Shown one piece after another: positions 25,302 through 33,813 of a DNA stretch of 64,000 bases; position 1 is the stretch's first letter, and the number at the start of each line of letters is the position of its first letter. Source of the DNA: Sinomonas albida. GTDB lineage: Bacteria; Actinomycetota; Actinomycetes; Actinomycetales; Micrococcaceae. The notes under the pieces were generated by a model. That model ran no database searches. It had not been told where the DNA came from and was given only the letters and a program-made list of their open reading frames with translations. The translations under genes and the position numbers were made by a program. The stretch lies in contig NZ_SWDW01000004.1 of the NCBI RefSeq assembly GCF_004919045.1, positions 124,001 through 188,000 on the forward strand, given 5' to 3'.

Positions 25302-26015
25302 ATGAGTCAATCGCCGTCACCCAACGGACCAGGGCCTGCCGCCGCGAGCCCGAGGACGCTTGCCAACGACCTTGACCGCACGGGCTTCTACCCGCGGCTC
25401 GTCGCCGACGTGGTCGACGATGCCCTCGACGGCTCGGTGCCGCTCGCGCACCTCGTCCACCTGGAGACGCATTTCGAGCGCGCCGAGGTCCGCCGCCACG
25501 TGACGGTTCTCGCGCTCACGGACGATCTGCTCGTGGTGACCCACGTCGACGAGGCACCGCTCGAATCCGATGCCCAGCGCACCACCGCCCAAGTCTCGAC
25601 GGAGTCCGTACCGCTCGCCCAGGTCGCAACGGTCGTCCTGAGCTACGTCTTCACCGAGCCCGCGGCCTACCAGCCCGGGGACCCCGTCCGTGAGGTCACC
25701 CTCTCCATCGCCTGGTCCGGGGGTCAGAGGCTCGACCTCCTCCCCGCCACGTGCGGTGACCCGAACTGCGACGCCGACCACGGCTACACCGGGTCGATGG
25801 CCCAAGAGGATCTCGTCCTGCGGATCAGCTCGGAGGCCGACGGCCCGGAGGCCGTGACGGCCGCGAAGCACTTCGCCCGCCTGCTGCGCGCCGCCAACGC
25901 GGCGAGCCCCGCCGGCCTCCCGCCGCTCGCGCCGGGGGCTTCGGCGCCCCTCCCTCGCCCCCACGTGGCCGGCTTCGGCGGCCGCGCCGAGCGCGGCCAC
26001 AGGGGGCGCCAGTGA
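25302..26015 (+). CDS. DUF5998 family protein
   Basis: A 237-residue soluble protein. The conserved part runs from TLANDLDRTGFYPRLVADVVDDAL (about 20) to the LRISSEADGPEAVTAAKHFARLLRAANAA helix (about 170-205), with a CGDPNCDADHGYTG motif between that could bind metal. The remaining ~30 residues are Pro/Gly-rich. Its stop overlaps the start of the next gene by 4 nt, so the two are translationally coupled. In Actinobacteria this family is regularly found beside the following phosphodiesterase and thymidine kinase. Function unknown. Confidence 0.85.
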   Translation: MSQSPSPNGPGPAAASPRTLANDLDRTGFYPRLVADVVDDALDGSVPLAHLVHLETHFERAEVRRHVTVLALTDDLLVVTHVDEAPLESDAQRTTAQVSTESVPLAQVATVVLSYVFTEPAAYQPGDPVREVTLSIAWSGGQRLDLLPATCGDPNCDADHGYTGSMAQEDLVLRISSEADGPEAVTAAKHFARLLRAANAASPAGLPPLAPGASAPLPRPHVAGFGGRAERGHRGRQ

Positions 26016-27298
26016 CGGGCGCGCCCCTCACGCAGCACGGCGCGGGGGCGGCCGGACAGCGCGCGGCGACGGAGCCGCCGTCGTCCGATGCGGCGGAGGC
26101 CGCGGGCGGCCAGCCGCTGCCCGCCCCGCCCGCGTACGGGCACCGGAGCGTCGCCGAGATCCTGCCGAGCTGCGCGGCGGCGCTCGGCGTGCAGGGCTTC
26201 GAGAACACGCTTGGCCTCCCGGCCGTGCCCCGCGCGTGCGTGGTCATGGTGGACGGGCTCGGGCGCCAGCACCTGACCCAGCGCGCCGCGCACACGCCGT
26301 TCCTGCGGGCCGCGCTCCAGGCGGGCCAGGGCGGCATCCCGACCACGCTCGACGCCGCGTTCCCCAGCACGACGGCGGCCTCGCTGGCGAGCTTCGGCAC
26401 GGGCCTCCCCGCGGGGCAGCACGGGATGGTCGGCTACGACGTCCTCGCACCGCACCTGGACCGCGTGGTCAATCAGCTCGGAGGATGGGACCCGGACGTC
26501 GATCCTGACCGCTGGCAGCCGTTCCCGACCGTCTTCGAGCGCATGGAGGCGACCGTCCCGGTCGCGACCGTGAGCCTTCCGCAGTTCGAGCGATCCGCGA
26601 TGACCCGTGCCGCGCTGCGCGGCGGCAGGTTCATCGGTGCGGAGACGCTCCACGCGCGCACGACCGCCGCGGCGGAAGCCATGGCGGCCTCGCCGCGGAT
26701 GCTCCTGTACTTCTACCTCAACGAGCTCGACAAGGCCGGGCACGTGTCGGGCTGCGCCTCTCCGGCCTGGGAGGAGGCGCTCGAGGAGGTCGACGCGAGC
26801 ATCCGCCGCCTCGACGGGCAGCTCCCCGCGGGGACGCTCGTGCTCGTGACGGGCGACCACGGGATGGTCGACGTCCCCGCGCACCGCAGGATCGACTTCG
26901 GCGCGGAGCCCGAGCTCGTCGAGGGCGTGCGCCACACCGCGGGGGAGCCCCGCATGGTGCACCTCCACCTCGAGGACCCGGACGACGACGGCGCCGCGCG
27001 GCGTGTGCTCGACCGCTGGCGGGCGCGCTTCGGCAGCCAGGCATGGATTGTGACGCGCGCCGAGGCCGTCGCCAAGGGCCTCTTCGGCGAGGTGCGCCCC
27101 GAGGTGGCCGACCGGATCGGCGACATCCTCGTGGCCGCGCAGGGCGAGCTGGCGCTCTACGACGGCCGTCGCGTGCGGCCCACGGCGTTCTCCATGGTGG
27201 GCCAGCACGGGTCCCTCACGAAGGCCGAGCGGGCGGTCCCGCTCGTGGCGTTCCGCGCGACGGGCCGCGCCCAGTCGAAGCGGAGGCGGCGTGGCTGA
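26012..27298 (+). CDS. Alkaline-phosphatase-superfamily phosphodiesterase/pyrophosphatase
   Basis: A 428-residue enzyme. Metal and nucleophile motifs are visible: CVVMVDGLGRQHL (first Asp), AAFPSTTAASLASFGTG (Thr nucleophile), LYFYLNELDKAGHVSG (Asp/His) and VTGDHGMVDVP (Asp-His). The arrangement is that of nucleotide pyrophosphatase/phosphodiesterase (NPP-like) enzymes. No signal peptide, so it is likely cytosolic. GTG 26012 overlaps the DUF5998 stop by 4 nt, and its own stop overlaps the thymidine kinase start by 8 nt. Substrate is unknown; a nucleotide or nucleotide-sugar is plausible given the neighbour. Confidence 0.86.
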   Translation: MTGAPLTQHGAGAAGQRAATEPPSSDAAEAAGGQPLPAPPAYGHRSVAEILPSCAAALGVQGFENTLGLPAVPRACVVMVDGLGRQHLTQRAAHTPFLRAALQAGQGGIPTTLDAAFPSTTAASLASFGTGLPAGQHGMVGYDVLAPHLDRVVNQLGGWDPDVDPDRWQPFPTVFERMEATVPVATVSLPQFERSAMTRAALRGGRFIGAETLHARTTAAAEAMAASPRMLLYFYLNELDKAGHVSGCASPAWEEALEEVDASIRRLDGQLPAGTLVLVTGDHGMVDVPAHRRIDFGAEPELVEGVRHTAGEPRMVHLHLEDPDDDGAARRVLDRWRARFGSQAWIVTRAEAVAKGLFGEVRPEVADRIGDILVAAQGELALYDGRRVRPTAFSMVGQHGSLTKAERAVPLVAFRATGRAQSKRRRRG

Positions 27299-27956
27299 GC
27301 TCGTGTTCTTCACGGGGACCATGGACAGCGGCAAGTCCACGCTCGCGCTCCAGATGGACTACAACCACCGCGCGGGCGGCCGCCGCGGCGTGCTGTTCAC
27401 CAAGCACGACCGCGCCGGCGAGGCCGTGATCACGAGCCGCCTCGGGCTGCGCGTCGAGGCGACAGAGGTCACCGAGGCGACGAGCTTCTGGAACGAGGTC
27501 GTGCGCCTGCGGACCGCGGGGCACGAGGTCGATTACCTCGTGTGCGACGAAGCCCAGTTCTACCTGCCCGGTCAGGTCGACGAGCTGGCCCGGGTGGTCG
27601 ACGAGCTCGGGGCCGACGTCTACGCCTTCGGCATCCTCACGGACTTCCGCACTGAGCTGTTCCCCGGGGCGCGGCGGCTCGTCGAGCTCGCCGACCGCCT
27701 CCAGCTGCTGCAGGTCGAGACGCTGTGCTGGTGCGGCCGCCGCGCGACGCACAACGCGCGGACGGTGGACGGGCACATGGTGGTCGAGGGCGAGCAGGTG
27801 CTCGTCGCGGACGTCCGGTCCGAGCAGTCCGCCCACGTGGACGACGCCGAGGTGGGCTACGAGACGCTGTGCCGCCGGCACCACCGCGAGCGCCGCACTG
27901 CCGCTGTGGCCAACGTGCTCCGCGAAGAGGACCAGCTCCTGCCGTTCGAGGACTGA
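27291..27956 (+). CDS. tdk: Thymidine kinase
   Basis: A 221-residue type II thymidine kinase. Walker A is GTMDSGKST (residues 9-17), the base-sensing DEAQFY motif is near residue 85, and Cys pairs in LCWCGRRATHN and YETLCRRHH form the expected zinc site with the lasso loop between. It phosphorylates thymidine for salvage into dTMP. GTG 27291 overlaps the previous gene by 8 nt. With dut at 30723 the region covers both salvage and sanitation of the dTTP pool, though they are not co-transcribed. Confidence 0.93.
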   Translation: MAELVFFTGTMDSGKSTLALQMDYNHRAGGRRGVLFTKHDRAGEAVITSRLGLRVEATEVTEATSFWNEVVRLRTAGHEVDYLVCDEAQFYLPGQVDELARVVDELGADVYAFGILTDFRTELFPGARRLVELADRLQLLQVETLCWCGRRATHNARTVDGHMVVEGEQVLVADVRSEQSAHVDDAEVGYETLCRRHHRERRTAAVANVLREEDQLLPFED

Positions 27957-28012
27957 CGCACTCGCCCGCCGACCGAAACGTGGACGTGCCGCTCGCGGCG
28001 GCGTGAGGCCTG

Positions 28013-29542
28013 CTACTCGCCCTTCGTGCCGAAGACGATCTCGTCCCAGCTCGGGATCGAGGACCGCTTGGACCGCGACGAGCGGCGCGCAGGTTCGGGG
28101 ACCGGCTCCGGGCTCGTCCCGTGCTCGGCGGAGGCCTCGTCGGCGTGTGAGCGCCCCGGCGCGGAGCCTGCGGACGCCGAGGATGCGGATGCCTCGGTCG
28201 CGCTGTCCGTGGTGCCCCCCGATCGGGTCTTGTCGCCGCGGCCCTCGCGGGGCCGGAGCCGTTCGGCGGTCGGTTCGCCCCGCGCGTCGTCGGGCTCCGG
28301 GTTGGCGTCGGTCCGTGCGGCGTCCTCCTCGCCGGAGTCCGAGCCGCTCCTGCCTGCGCGGCCATCGCGCCCCGGGCCGTCGAGGGGCGACGTGGGACCC
28401 GGCACGATGGTGATCTCCCGAGTCGCCGAGCTCAGCCCGGGGGCGAGCCTCAGGTGGCTGTCCTCGGACCCGCGGACCGGTTCGTCGACGCGCGGGAGAC
28501 GCGGGAAGAGCGAGGTGATTCCGTCGCGGACCGGCTCGAGGCGCCGGGGGCGGGGCTCGTCGTCGTGCTCGGGTCCCTGCCGCGAGGGGCGCTCGGGCTC
28601 GGCCTCATGGGGCCGGGAGGGGCGCTCGGGACCAGCGTCAGCTTTGCGCGAGGGGCGCTCGGGGGCGCCGTCCGCCGGCCGCGGGTGGGCAGCCGGGATG
28701 CCTTGGGTGAGGAGGAGGGCTAGGGCGTCGTCCGCGTCTTCGTCGACGCCGAGCCGCTGCCCTCTGCGTGCCCTCAGCATGTCGAGGAGATCCGTCTCGG
28801 GATCCCGCCGCTCGGGCTGCTGCTCCGAGTGCTGCGGCTCCTCCTCGACATCGAAGGGACGGTCCACGATCGAGAGCCGGCGCGGGGAGGTGGGCCCGTC
28901 GATGGTCTCGAGCTCGCTGAGCTGCTGCGCCCAGCGATTGGCGTTCGCAACGCTGCGCCGCACGGGGTTGTAGGTCCACGTCGCGGGCGGCTCCTCGCCG
29001 ATCGAGGAGGGCGTGCCGTCGGGAAGCTCGAAGCGGGCCACAACGGTCCAGAGCCCGTCCCGGCGGCGCCACGAGTCCCACTCGACCCGGGACGCATTCA
29101 CGCCGTAGACGGCGAGCCGGTGGGACACGACGTCGCCGAGGTGAGCGGGGCCTTCGCCGAACTCCGCTGCGAACGCCGAATGCGCTGGGGGAGTGATGCC
29201 GACCTCGCACGCCTGGGCCAGCCTCACCACGTGTTCGCGCTCAGCGAGCACGGGCGACTCGAATCGCTGGACCCGGGCGAGCGGGATGCCGGAAGCTTCC
29301 GCGATGCTCTCGGCGGTCGCGCCGGCGCGGATCTCGGCCTGAATCTCGCGGGGCGTCATGTTGGCAGCGCCGGACGGCGCGGGACGCTGCGGCGCGGGGC
29401 GCGCGACGGCCCGGCGCAGGGCTTCATCGAGGGGGAGCCGGAAATCTGCGCCCGACCCGGCGCTCAGCAGAAGGTGCTGCCCGTCGTCGTGCACGCCGAC
29501 GAGGCGAAGTTCCTGCAGATTGTCCTGCGGTTGCTCCCGCAT
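28013..29542 (-). CDS. sepH: Septation protein SepH
   Basis: A 509-residue protein. The N-terminal DUF3071 region (ELRLVGVHDDGQHLLL, then NMTPREIQAEIRAGATAESIA with a helix-turn-helix, then WDSWRRRDGLWTVVARF) matches SepH. A long disordered Asp/Glu/Arg/Pro-rich middle follows, and the C-terminal tail SSIPSWDEIVFGTKGE is the conserved segment of the family. In Streptomyces, SepH binds FtsZ and promotes its assembly. I chose ATG 29542 because GGAGG precedes it; an in-frame upstream ATG (29608) lacks a site. The middle contains repeated RPSR-type Arg/Pro/Glu clusters (about residues 310-360). Confidence 0.92.
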   Translation of the reverse strand: MREQPQDNLQELRLVGVHDDGQHLLLSAGSGADFRLPLDEALRRAVARPAPQRPAPSGAANMTPREIQAEIRAGATAESIAEASGIPLARVQRFESPVLAEREHVVRLAQACEVGITPPAHSAFAAEFGEGPAHLGDVVSHRLAVYGVNASRVEWDSWRRRDGLWTVVARFELPDGTPSSIGEEPPATWTYNPVRRSVANANRWAQQLSELETIDGPTSPRRLSIVDRPFDVEEEPQHSEQQPERRDPETDLLDMLRARRGQRLGVDEDADDALALLLTQGIPAAHPRPADGAPERPSRKADAGPERPSRPHEAEPERPSRQGPEHDDEPRPRRLEPVRDGITSLFPRLPRVDEPVRGSEDSHLRLAPGLSSATREITIVPGPTSPLDGPGRDGRAGRSGSDSGEEDAARTDANPEPDDARGEPTAERLRPREGRGDKTRSGGTTDSATEASASSASAGSAPGRSHADEASAEHGTSPEPVPEPARRSSRSKRSSIPSWDEIVFGTKGE

Positions 29543-29723
29543 TGAAGCCTCCAGCTTGCCTAGTCCTCCACAGAACAATGCCATCTCCGGCCCCGGATTA
29601 CCGGGCATTCACTCGGTGTGCCGCGACTTCCCACGTACACGAGTGGCATTTCGGACTCCGATCGGGAACAATCTCTCCGTCACTGGGCACAAAATGGGGG
29701 CCGAGTGCGTTAGAGAGTGGACT

Positions 29724-29740
29724 ACGTGGAGTGACCACGT
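29724..29740. promoter_or_regulatory. 17-bp dyad between sepH and DUF4193
   Basis: ACGTGG-AGTGA-CCACGT, a perfect 6-bp dyad with 5-nt spacer, 37 nt upstream of the DUF4193 start. It looks like an operator, but no regulator can be assigned. The rest of the 234-nt intergenic region shows no gene. Confidence 0.4.
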
Positions 29741-29776
29741 GACAGTAGCGAGTAACCGGAGCGTGAACGAATAACT

Positions 29777-30076
29777 ATGGCGACCGACTACGATGCGCCG
29801 CGCAAGAACGAAGAAGAGCTCAACGAGGATTCCATCGAAGAGCTGAAGACGCGGCGCACGGACAAGCAGTCCGCCTCGGTGGATGAGGATGAGGCAGAGG
29901 CCGCGGACAGCTATGAGCTCCCCGGCGCCGACCTTTCCGGCGAGGAGCTGCTGGTCCGTGTCCTGCCCGCCCAGGCGGACGAATTCACGTGCGCTTCGTG
30001 TTTCCTGGTGCGACACCGGTCCCAGATTGCCCGCGAGAAGAACGGGCTCTACTACTGCAAGGAGTGCGAGGGCTGA
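29777..30076 (+). CDS. DUF4193 small zinc-ribbon protein
   Basis: A 99-residue acidic protein. It starts MATDYDAPRKNEEELNEDSI and ends in a zinc ribbon: CASC near residue 74 and CKEC near residue 96 (FTCASCFLVRHRSQI and GLYYCKECEG). The family is a widely conserved actinobacterial protein encoded near sigA and dut; a transcription-associated role is sometimes suspected but unproven. The last codons and stop form one arm and the loop of a hairpin (30064-30086). Confidence 0.92.
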   Translation: MATDYDAPRKNEEELNEDSIEELKTRRTDKQSASVDEDEAEAADSYELPGADLSGEELLVRVLPAQADEFTCASCFLVRHRSQIAREKNGLYYCKECEG

Positions 30077-30086
30077 GCCCTCGCAC
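30064..30086. terminator. Hairpin with the DUF4193 stop codon as its loop
   Basis: GTGCGAGGGC (30064-30073), TGA loop, GCCCTCGCAC (30077-30086): a perfect 10-bp stem whose 3-nt loop is the DUF4193 stop codon. It sits between two convergent genes. Confidence 0.65.
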
Positions 30087-30116
30087 CAAGCGCACTGCGC
30101 GCAGGCTGGGCCGGGC

Positions 30117-30596
30117 TCAGCCCTTCGAGGCGGTCAGGGCGGCGACGAGCCGTTCTGGCCGCCTCGTCGATACGAGCCAGTAGGGCGTGGGATCCTCCGG
30201 GTCGGAGAGATCGACGCGGACCACGGGATTGATCCAGCCACGTATGCAGAGGTAGGCCCTCCCGTCGAGCCGCACCCCGCGCTCGGCGGTTGCCTCGTCG
30301 CCCGCGAAGCCTTCGGCGGCAGCGACGAACTCCCGCGGCAGCGCCGCGCGGCCGGCCCGGAAGTCGCTGGCCGTCACGACGACCGATGGGGTCGTTGCCA
30401 GCAGGGTCCCGCTCAGCACGAGGAAGACGACGACGGCGCCCGTGAACCCTGCGGCGACGCTGATCGGCGCCAGGACCAGGATGCACGCGGCCGAGATGCC
30501 CAGCACCACGACCCAGACCCACCAGGAGGGCCACAGCCGCTCGCTGTAGACGTGGTCCGCGGACGCACGCGGTTGAGGGGAAGGCGAATCAGGCAT
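30117..30596 (-). CDS. DUF3093 membrane protein
   Basis: A 159-residue protein with a short cytosolic N-terminus, YSERLWPSWWVWVVVLG leading into two close membrane helices (about 26-72), then a soluble beta-rich domain (RAYLCIRGWINPVVRVDL, PYWLVSTRRPERLVAAL). This is DUF3093. I chose ATG 30596, the start nearest the conserved YSERLW motif; longer extensions overlap dut. It is convergent with DUF4193 and divergent from dut, the arrangement usual in this actinobacterial block. Function unknown. Confidence 0.88.
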   Translation of the reverse strand: MPDSPSPQPRASADHVYSERLWPSWWVWVVVLGISAACILVLAPISVAAGFTGAVVVFLVLSGTLLATTPSVVVTASDFRAGRAALPREFVAAAEGFAGDEATAERGVRLDGRAYLCIRGWINPVVRVDLSDPEDPTPYWLVSTRRPERLVAALTASKG

Positions 30597-30710
30597 GGCC
30601 TTAGCTTTCCACCTCGCGCGCGAGAGCACCAAAGCAGCGCGACCAGAGCAGCGCGGCGGACGGGACGGCCGCACGCCGCCCGTCACGGCTGGCAGGCGCC
30701 GCCGAGCCGA

Positions 30711-30716
30711 TACAGT
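30711..30716 (+). promoter_or_regulatory. -10 hexamer, leaderless start of dut
   Basis: TACAGT, six nucleotides before GTG 30723. Confidence 0.55.
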
Positions 30717-30722
30717 GGGTAG

Positions 30723-31235
30723 GTGACTGCAGCCCAGACGACCGACGACTCCGTGGCCAACGCCGCGTCCGCCCAGGAGTGGCAGCCCTCCCTCGACATC
30801 GAAGTGGTGATGCTCGACGACGGCCTCCCCGCGCCGTCGTACGCTCACCCCGGCGACGCAGGCGCGGACCTGTGCTCGCGCATCGATTTCTCGCTCGCCC
30901 CCGGCGAGCGGCTCCTCGTGCCCACGGGCGTCAGCATCGCCCTCCCGTTCGGGTTCGTCGCGCTCATCCACCCGCGCTCTGGGCTCGCGACGCGGCACGG
31001 CCTCACGGTCGTGAACGCGCCGGGGACGGTGGACGCCGGGTATCGCGGCGAGATTGCCGTGACGCTGCTGAACACGGACGCGCGCGAGACACTGAGCCTG
31101 CGCCGCGGCGATAGAATTGCCCAGATGGTAATCCAGCGCGTCGAGCACGCGCGATTCGTCTCCGTCGACTCGCTCTCCGAGACGGCGCGGGGGACCGGCG
31201 GCTTCGGCTCCACCGGGGGATTCGGGGCGCAGTAG
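30723..31235 (+). CDS. dut: dUTP diphosphatase
   Basis: A 170-residue trimeric-type dUTPase with all five motifs: DAGADLCS (I), [10 protein letters not shown] (II), [11 protein letters not shown] (III), [10 protein letters not shown] (IV) and [13 protein letters not shown] (V). It hydrolyses dUTP to dUMP, keeping uracil out of DNA and supplying dTMP synthesis. The ~25-residue N-terminal extension is longer than in most homologues. GTG 30723 coincides with the predicted +1. DUF3710 follows 68 nt later with its own AAGGAG site. Confidence 0.96.
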   Translation: MTAAQTTDDSVANAASAQEWQPSLDIEVVMLDDGLPAPSYAHPGDAGADLCSRIDFSLAPGERLLVPTGVSIALPFGFVALIHPRSGLATRHGLTVVNAPGTVDAGYRGEIAVTLLNTDARETLSLRRGDRIAQMVIQRVEHARFVSVDSLSETARGTGGFGSTGGFGAQ

Positions 31236-31303
31236 CGCCTGCACGTCACGGGGCACGCGCAATGGGCAGCGCCCTGGACGGCTGACTTAAGGAGTTTGTT
31301 GAC

Positions 31304-32020
31304 GTGCTGTTCGGACGTGGCAAGAACGCCAAGCTGACCGCCGAGGATCCGTCGGTCCTCGGCGCCGCCGAGCGCAGCCCCGAGGCTGACAAGAGCGGCT
31401 ATGGCCGCGCCGCGAAGGGGCCGTTCGACGCGAGCGAGCGGGACACCGCGGTCGGCTACGTGGACCTCGGTGCGCTCCTCATCCGTCCCGTCGAGGGGCT
31501 CCAGATCCGCCTTGAGGTCGAGGAGGCCACCCGCCGCGTCGTTGCGGTGACGATGGACCTCAACGGCTCGAGCCTTCAGGTCCAGGCGTTCGCCGCTCCC
31601 CGCACCGAGGGCCTCTGGAGTGAGATCCGCGCTCAGATCGCGCAGTCGGTGGCGAGCCAGGGCGGGACCGTGGAGGAGATCGAGGGCAGCTTCGGGCCCG
31701 AACTCGTCGCGAAGCTCCCGACCTCGACGGCGGACGGCCGCCGCGGCCACCGCGTGGCCCACTTCATGGGCGTGGACGGCCCGCGCTGGTTCCTGCGCGG
31801 GGTCATCTCCGGCAACGCGGTCATGGACCGCGCGGCCGCCGAAGAGCTCGAAGAACTCTTCCGCTCGGTCGTCGTGGACCGCGGCGAGTCGCCGCTCCCC
31901 CCGAGTGAGCTGCTTCCCCTCCGGCTCCCGGTCGAGCCGGGCCAGTCCGAGCAGGCCGTCAACGGCGCGCAGGGCCCGTCCGCGCCCGAGCGGGGCCCGG
32001 AGATCACCCATCTTGGCTGA
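31304..32020 (+). CDS. DUF3710 domain-containing protein
   Basis: A 238-residue soluble protein beginning VLFGRGKNAK and containing the conserved YVDLGALLIRPVEGLQIRLEV (about 50-70) and HFMGVDGPRWFLRGVISG (about 155-172) segments of DUF3710. GTG 31304 is preceded by AAGGAG. It overlaps the OB-fold gene by 8 nt. The two are neighbours in most Actinobacteria, including mycobacteria, implying a joint function that is not known. Confidence 0.9.
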   Translation: MLFGRGKNAKLTAEDPSVLGAAERSPEADKSGYGRAAKGPFDASERDTAVGYVDLGALLIRPVEGLQIRLEVEEATRRVVAVTMDLNGSSLQVQAFAAPRTEGLWSEIRAQIAQSVASQGGTVEEIEGSFGPELVAKLPTSTADGRRGHRVAHFMGVDGPRWFLRGVISGNAVMDRAAAEELEELFRSVVVDRGESPLPPSELLPLRLPVEPGQSEQAVNGAQGPSAPERGPEITHLG

Positions 32021-32330
32021 TCGCTCCGCCCCCGTGCTCCTCGACTTCCTGAACCTTCCGGAACGGGAGTTCGTCGCGGGGGAGGGGGTCATCCGCTCGG
32101 TGACCTTCGTCTCGCCGTCTGAGGCGCCGAGCTTCAGCGCCGTGATCGAATCGGCAGACGCGCCGCGCCCCGGCCGCGGGCCGTCGATCCGGCTCATCTG
32201 GCTAGGGCGCCGGCAGATTCCGGGAATTGGGGCGGGCACACTCCTGCGCTTCGCCGGAATGCTGTCCGAGCGCCATGGAGAGCCGACCATCTACAACCCT
32301 CGCTACGAGATCCTGGCCAAGGAGGACTGA
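32013..32330 (+). CDS. OB-fold nucleic-acid-binding domain protein
   Basis: A ~105-residue protein. I chose TTG 32013 because GGAG (31999-32002) is 10 nt upstream and the start overlaps the DUF3710 stop; GTG 32034 is an alternative. The sequence (FVAGEGVIRSVTFVSPSEA, then IRLIWLGRRQIPGIGAGT, then YNPRYEILAKED) matches the small OB-fold protein always found after DUF3710, reminiscent of the RecG wedge/OB fold. A nucleic-acid-binding role is inferred from fold only. Confidence 0.8.
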   Translation: MADRSAPVLLDFLNLPEREFVAGEGVIRSVTFVSPSEAPSFSAVIESADAPRPGRGPSIRLIWLGRRQIPGIGAGTLLRFAGMLSERHGEPTIYNPRYEILAKED

Positions 32331-32331
32331 C

Positions 32332-33060
32332 ATGGAGTCCGAGAGTCGGCCTACCCCGGACGGCCGCGCCGAGCGCGAACCGGGCGTCGCAGACCTCGCC
32401 GCGGCGTATGCCGCCAAGGCGGGCCTTCATCGCCACGACGACGGGCGGATCGACGTGCTGCGCAGCGCGGGCGGGATCCGCGGCGTGCTCGAGAGCGTCC
32501 TTCCGGGCCTCGTGTTCCTCGTCGCGTTCACGGTCCTCCGAGACCTCGTCCTCTCGGCAGTCCTCGCCGTCGCGGTGGCGGCCGTGTTCGTCGTCGTTCG
32601 GCTCGTGGGGCGGACCACGCCCACGCAGGCGTTCGCCGGCGTCGCGGGAATCGCGGTGTCCGCAGCCCTCGCCCTCTTCACCGGCAAGGCGCAGGACTTC
32701 TACATCACGGGCTTCCTCACGAACGCGGCCTACATCGTCGCGCTGTCCCTCTCCGTGGCCGTGCGGTGGCCCCTCATGGGCGTGCTGTTCGGCTTCCTGC
32801 GGAACGAGGGCCTCCACTGGCGGCAGGACCGTCAGCGCGCGCGGCAGTACCGCCTCGGCACGTGGATCATGGTGGCCGTCCTGGCGCTGCGACTCGTCGT
32901 CGAGGTCCCGCTCTACCTCGCGGGCGACGCTGGCGTCGTCGCGCTCGGCGCCATGCGGCTCATCCTGGGCATCCCGCTCTACGCCCTGGGGATCTGGCTC
33001 GCGTGGCTCGTCTCGCGTCCCCTTCCGGGCACCGAGCGGACGGACGACGCGCGGGCCTAG
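32332..33060 (+). CDS. DUF3159 membrane protein
   Basis: A 242-residue protein with ~45 polar residues (GGIRGVLESVLPGLVFLVAF marks the start of the conserved part) and six predicted membrane helices. Hallmarks are LVGRTTPTQAFAG and TGFLTNAAYIVAL. ATG 32332 lies 1 nt past the OB-fold stop with GGAGG in the preceding codons. Family function is unknown; it is fixed between the OB-fold gene and the K+ regulators in many Actinobacteria. Convergent with the TrkA-type genes. Confidence 0.9.
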   Translation: MESESRPTPDGRAEREPGVADLAAAYAAKAGLHRHDDGRIDVLRSAGGIRGVLESVLPGLVFLVAFTVLRDLVLSAVLAVAVAAVFVVVRLVGRTTPTQAFAGVAGIAVSAALALFTGKAQDFYITGFLTNAAYIVALSLSVAVRWPLMGVLFGFLRNEGLHWRQDRQRARQYRLGTWIMVAVLALRLVVEVPLYLAGDAGVVALGAMRLILGIPLYALGIWLAWLVSRPLPGTERTDDARA

Positions 33061-33093
33061 CATCGCGCTGTCGTCTCACCTGCGCCGTCGGTT

Positions 33094-33813
33094 TCAGCCG
33101 TCGAAGCCGTCGTGCTCGCCCTGGTCGCTCCTGAGCTCGTCCGACTCTTCCGCGCTCCCGGGGGCGAGCAGCGCGCGCAGCTCGTCCTCCGCCGCGATGG
33201 TCGTGACGAAGAAGAGCTCGTCGCGGTGGTCCACGACGTCGTCCACGCTCGGCGTGATGGGCGCCTGGTCGCGCACGATCGCGACGAGGGTCGCGTCCGC
33301 GGGCCACTGGATCTGGCCCACGGTGCGACCGATGAGGTCCGAGTGCTGCGGGACCGTGAACTCGACGAGGGAGGCGACGCCGGTCTGGAGCGTGAGCAGG
33401 CGCACGACGTCGCCGATCTCGACGGCCTCCTCGACGAGGGCCGTCATGAGCCGCGGCGTGTTGACGGCGACGTCGACGCCCCACGAGCCGTCGAACATCC
33501 AGTCGTTCTTGGGGTTGTTGACGCGGCCCACGGTGCGCCCCACGCCGAACTCGGTCTTTGCGAGGAGCGACACGACGAGGTTGACCTTGTCGTCGCCCGT
33601 CGCGGACACGACGACGTCAGCCTCGCCGACCTTGGCTTCCTTGAGCGTCGAGAGCTCGCACGCGTCCCCCACGAGCCACTTCGCGCCGCGGAGGCCGCTG
33701 CGGCCGATCACCTCCGGCTTGGGGTCGATGAGGAGGACCTCGTGCCGGTGGGCCAGGAGCTCGCGCGCGATCGACGAGCCGACGCTTCCGGCGCCGGCGA
33801 TGATGACCTTCAC
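33094..33813 (-). CDS. TrkA-type K+ uptake regulator (CeoC-like)
   Basis: A 239-residue RCK protein: Rossmann fold with GAGSVGSSIARELLAHRHEVLLID at the N-terminus (NAD(H) site), then an RCK_C domain (VEFTVPQHSDLIGRTVGQI, about 155-215) and an acidic tail. GTG 33813 overlaps the stop of the upstream gene and has an AAGGAGGG site. It likely pairs with the other TrkA-type protein to gate a K+ transporter, as CeoB/CeoC do in mycobacteria. Confidence 0.9.
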   Translation of the reverse strand: MKVIIAGAGSVGSSIARELLAHRHEVLLIDPKPEVIGRSGLRGAKWLVGDACELSTLKEAKVGEADVVVSATGDDKVNLVVSLLAKTEFGVGRTVGRVNNPKNDWMFDGSWGVDVAVNTPRLMTALVEEAVEIGDVVRLLTLQTGVASLVEFTVPQHSDLIGRTVGQIQWPADATLVAIVRDQAPITPSVDDVVDHRDELFFVTTIAAEDELRALLAPGSAEESDELRSDQGEHDGFDG

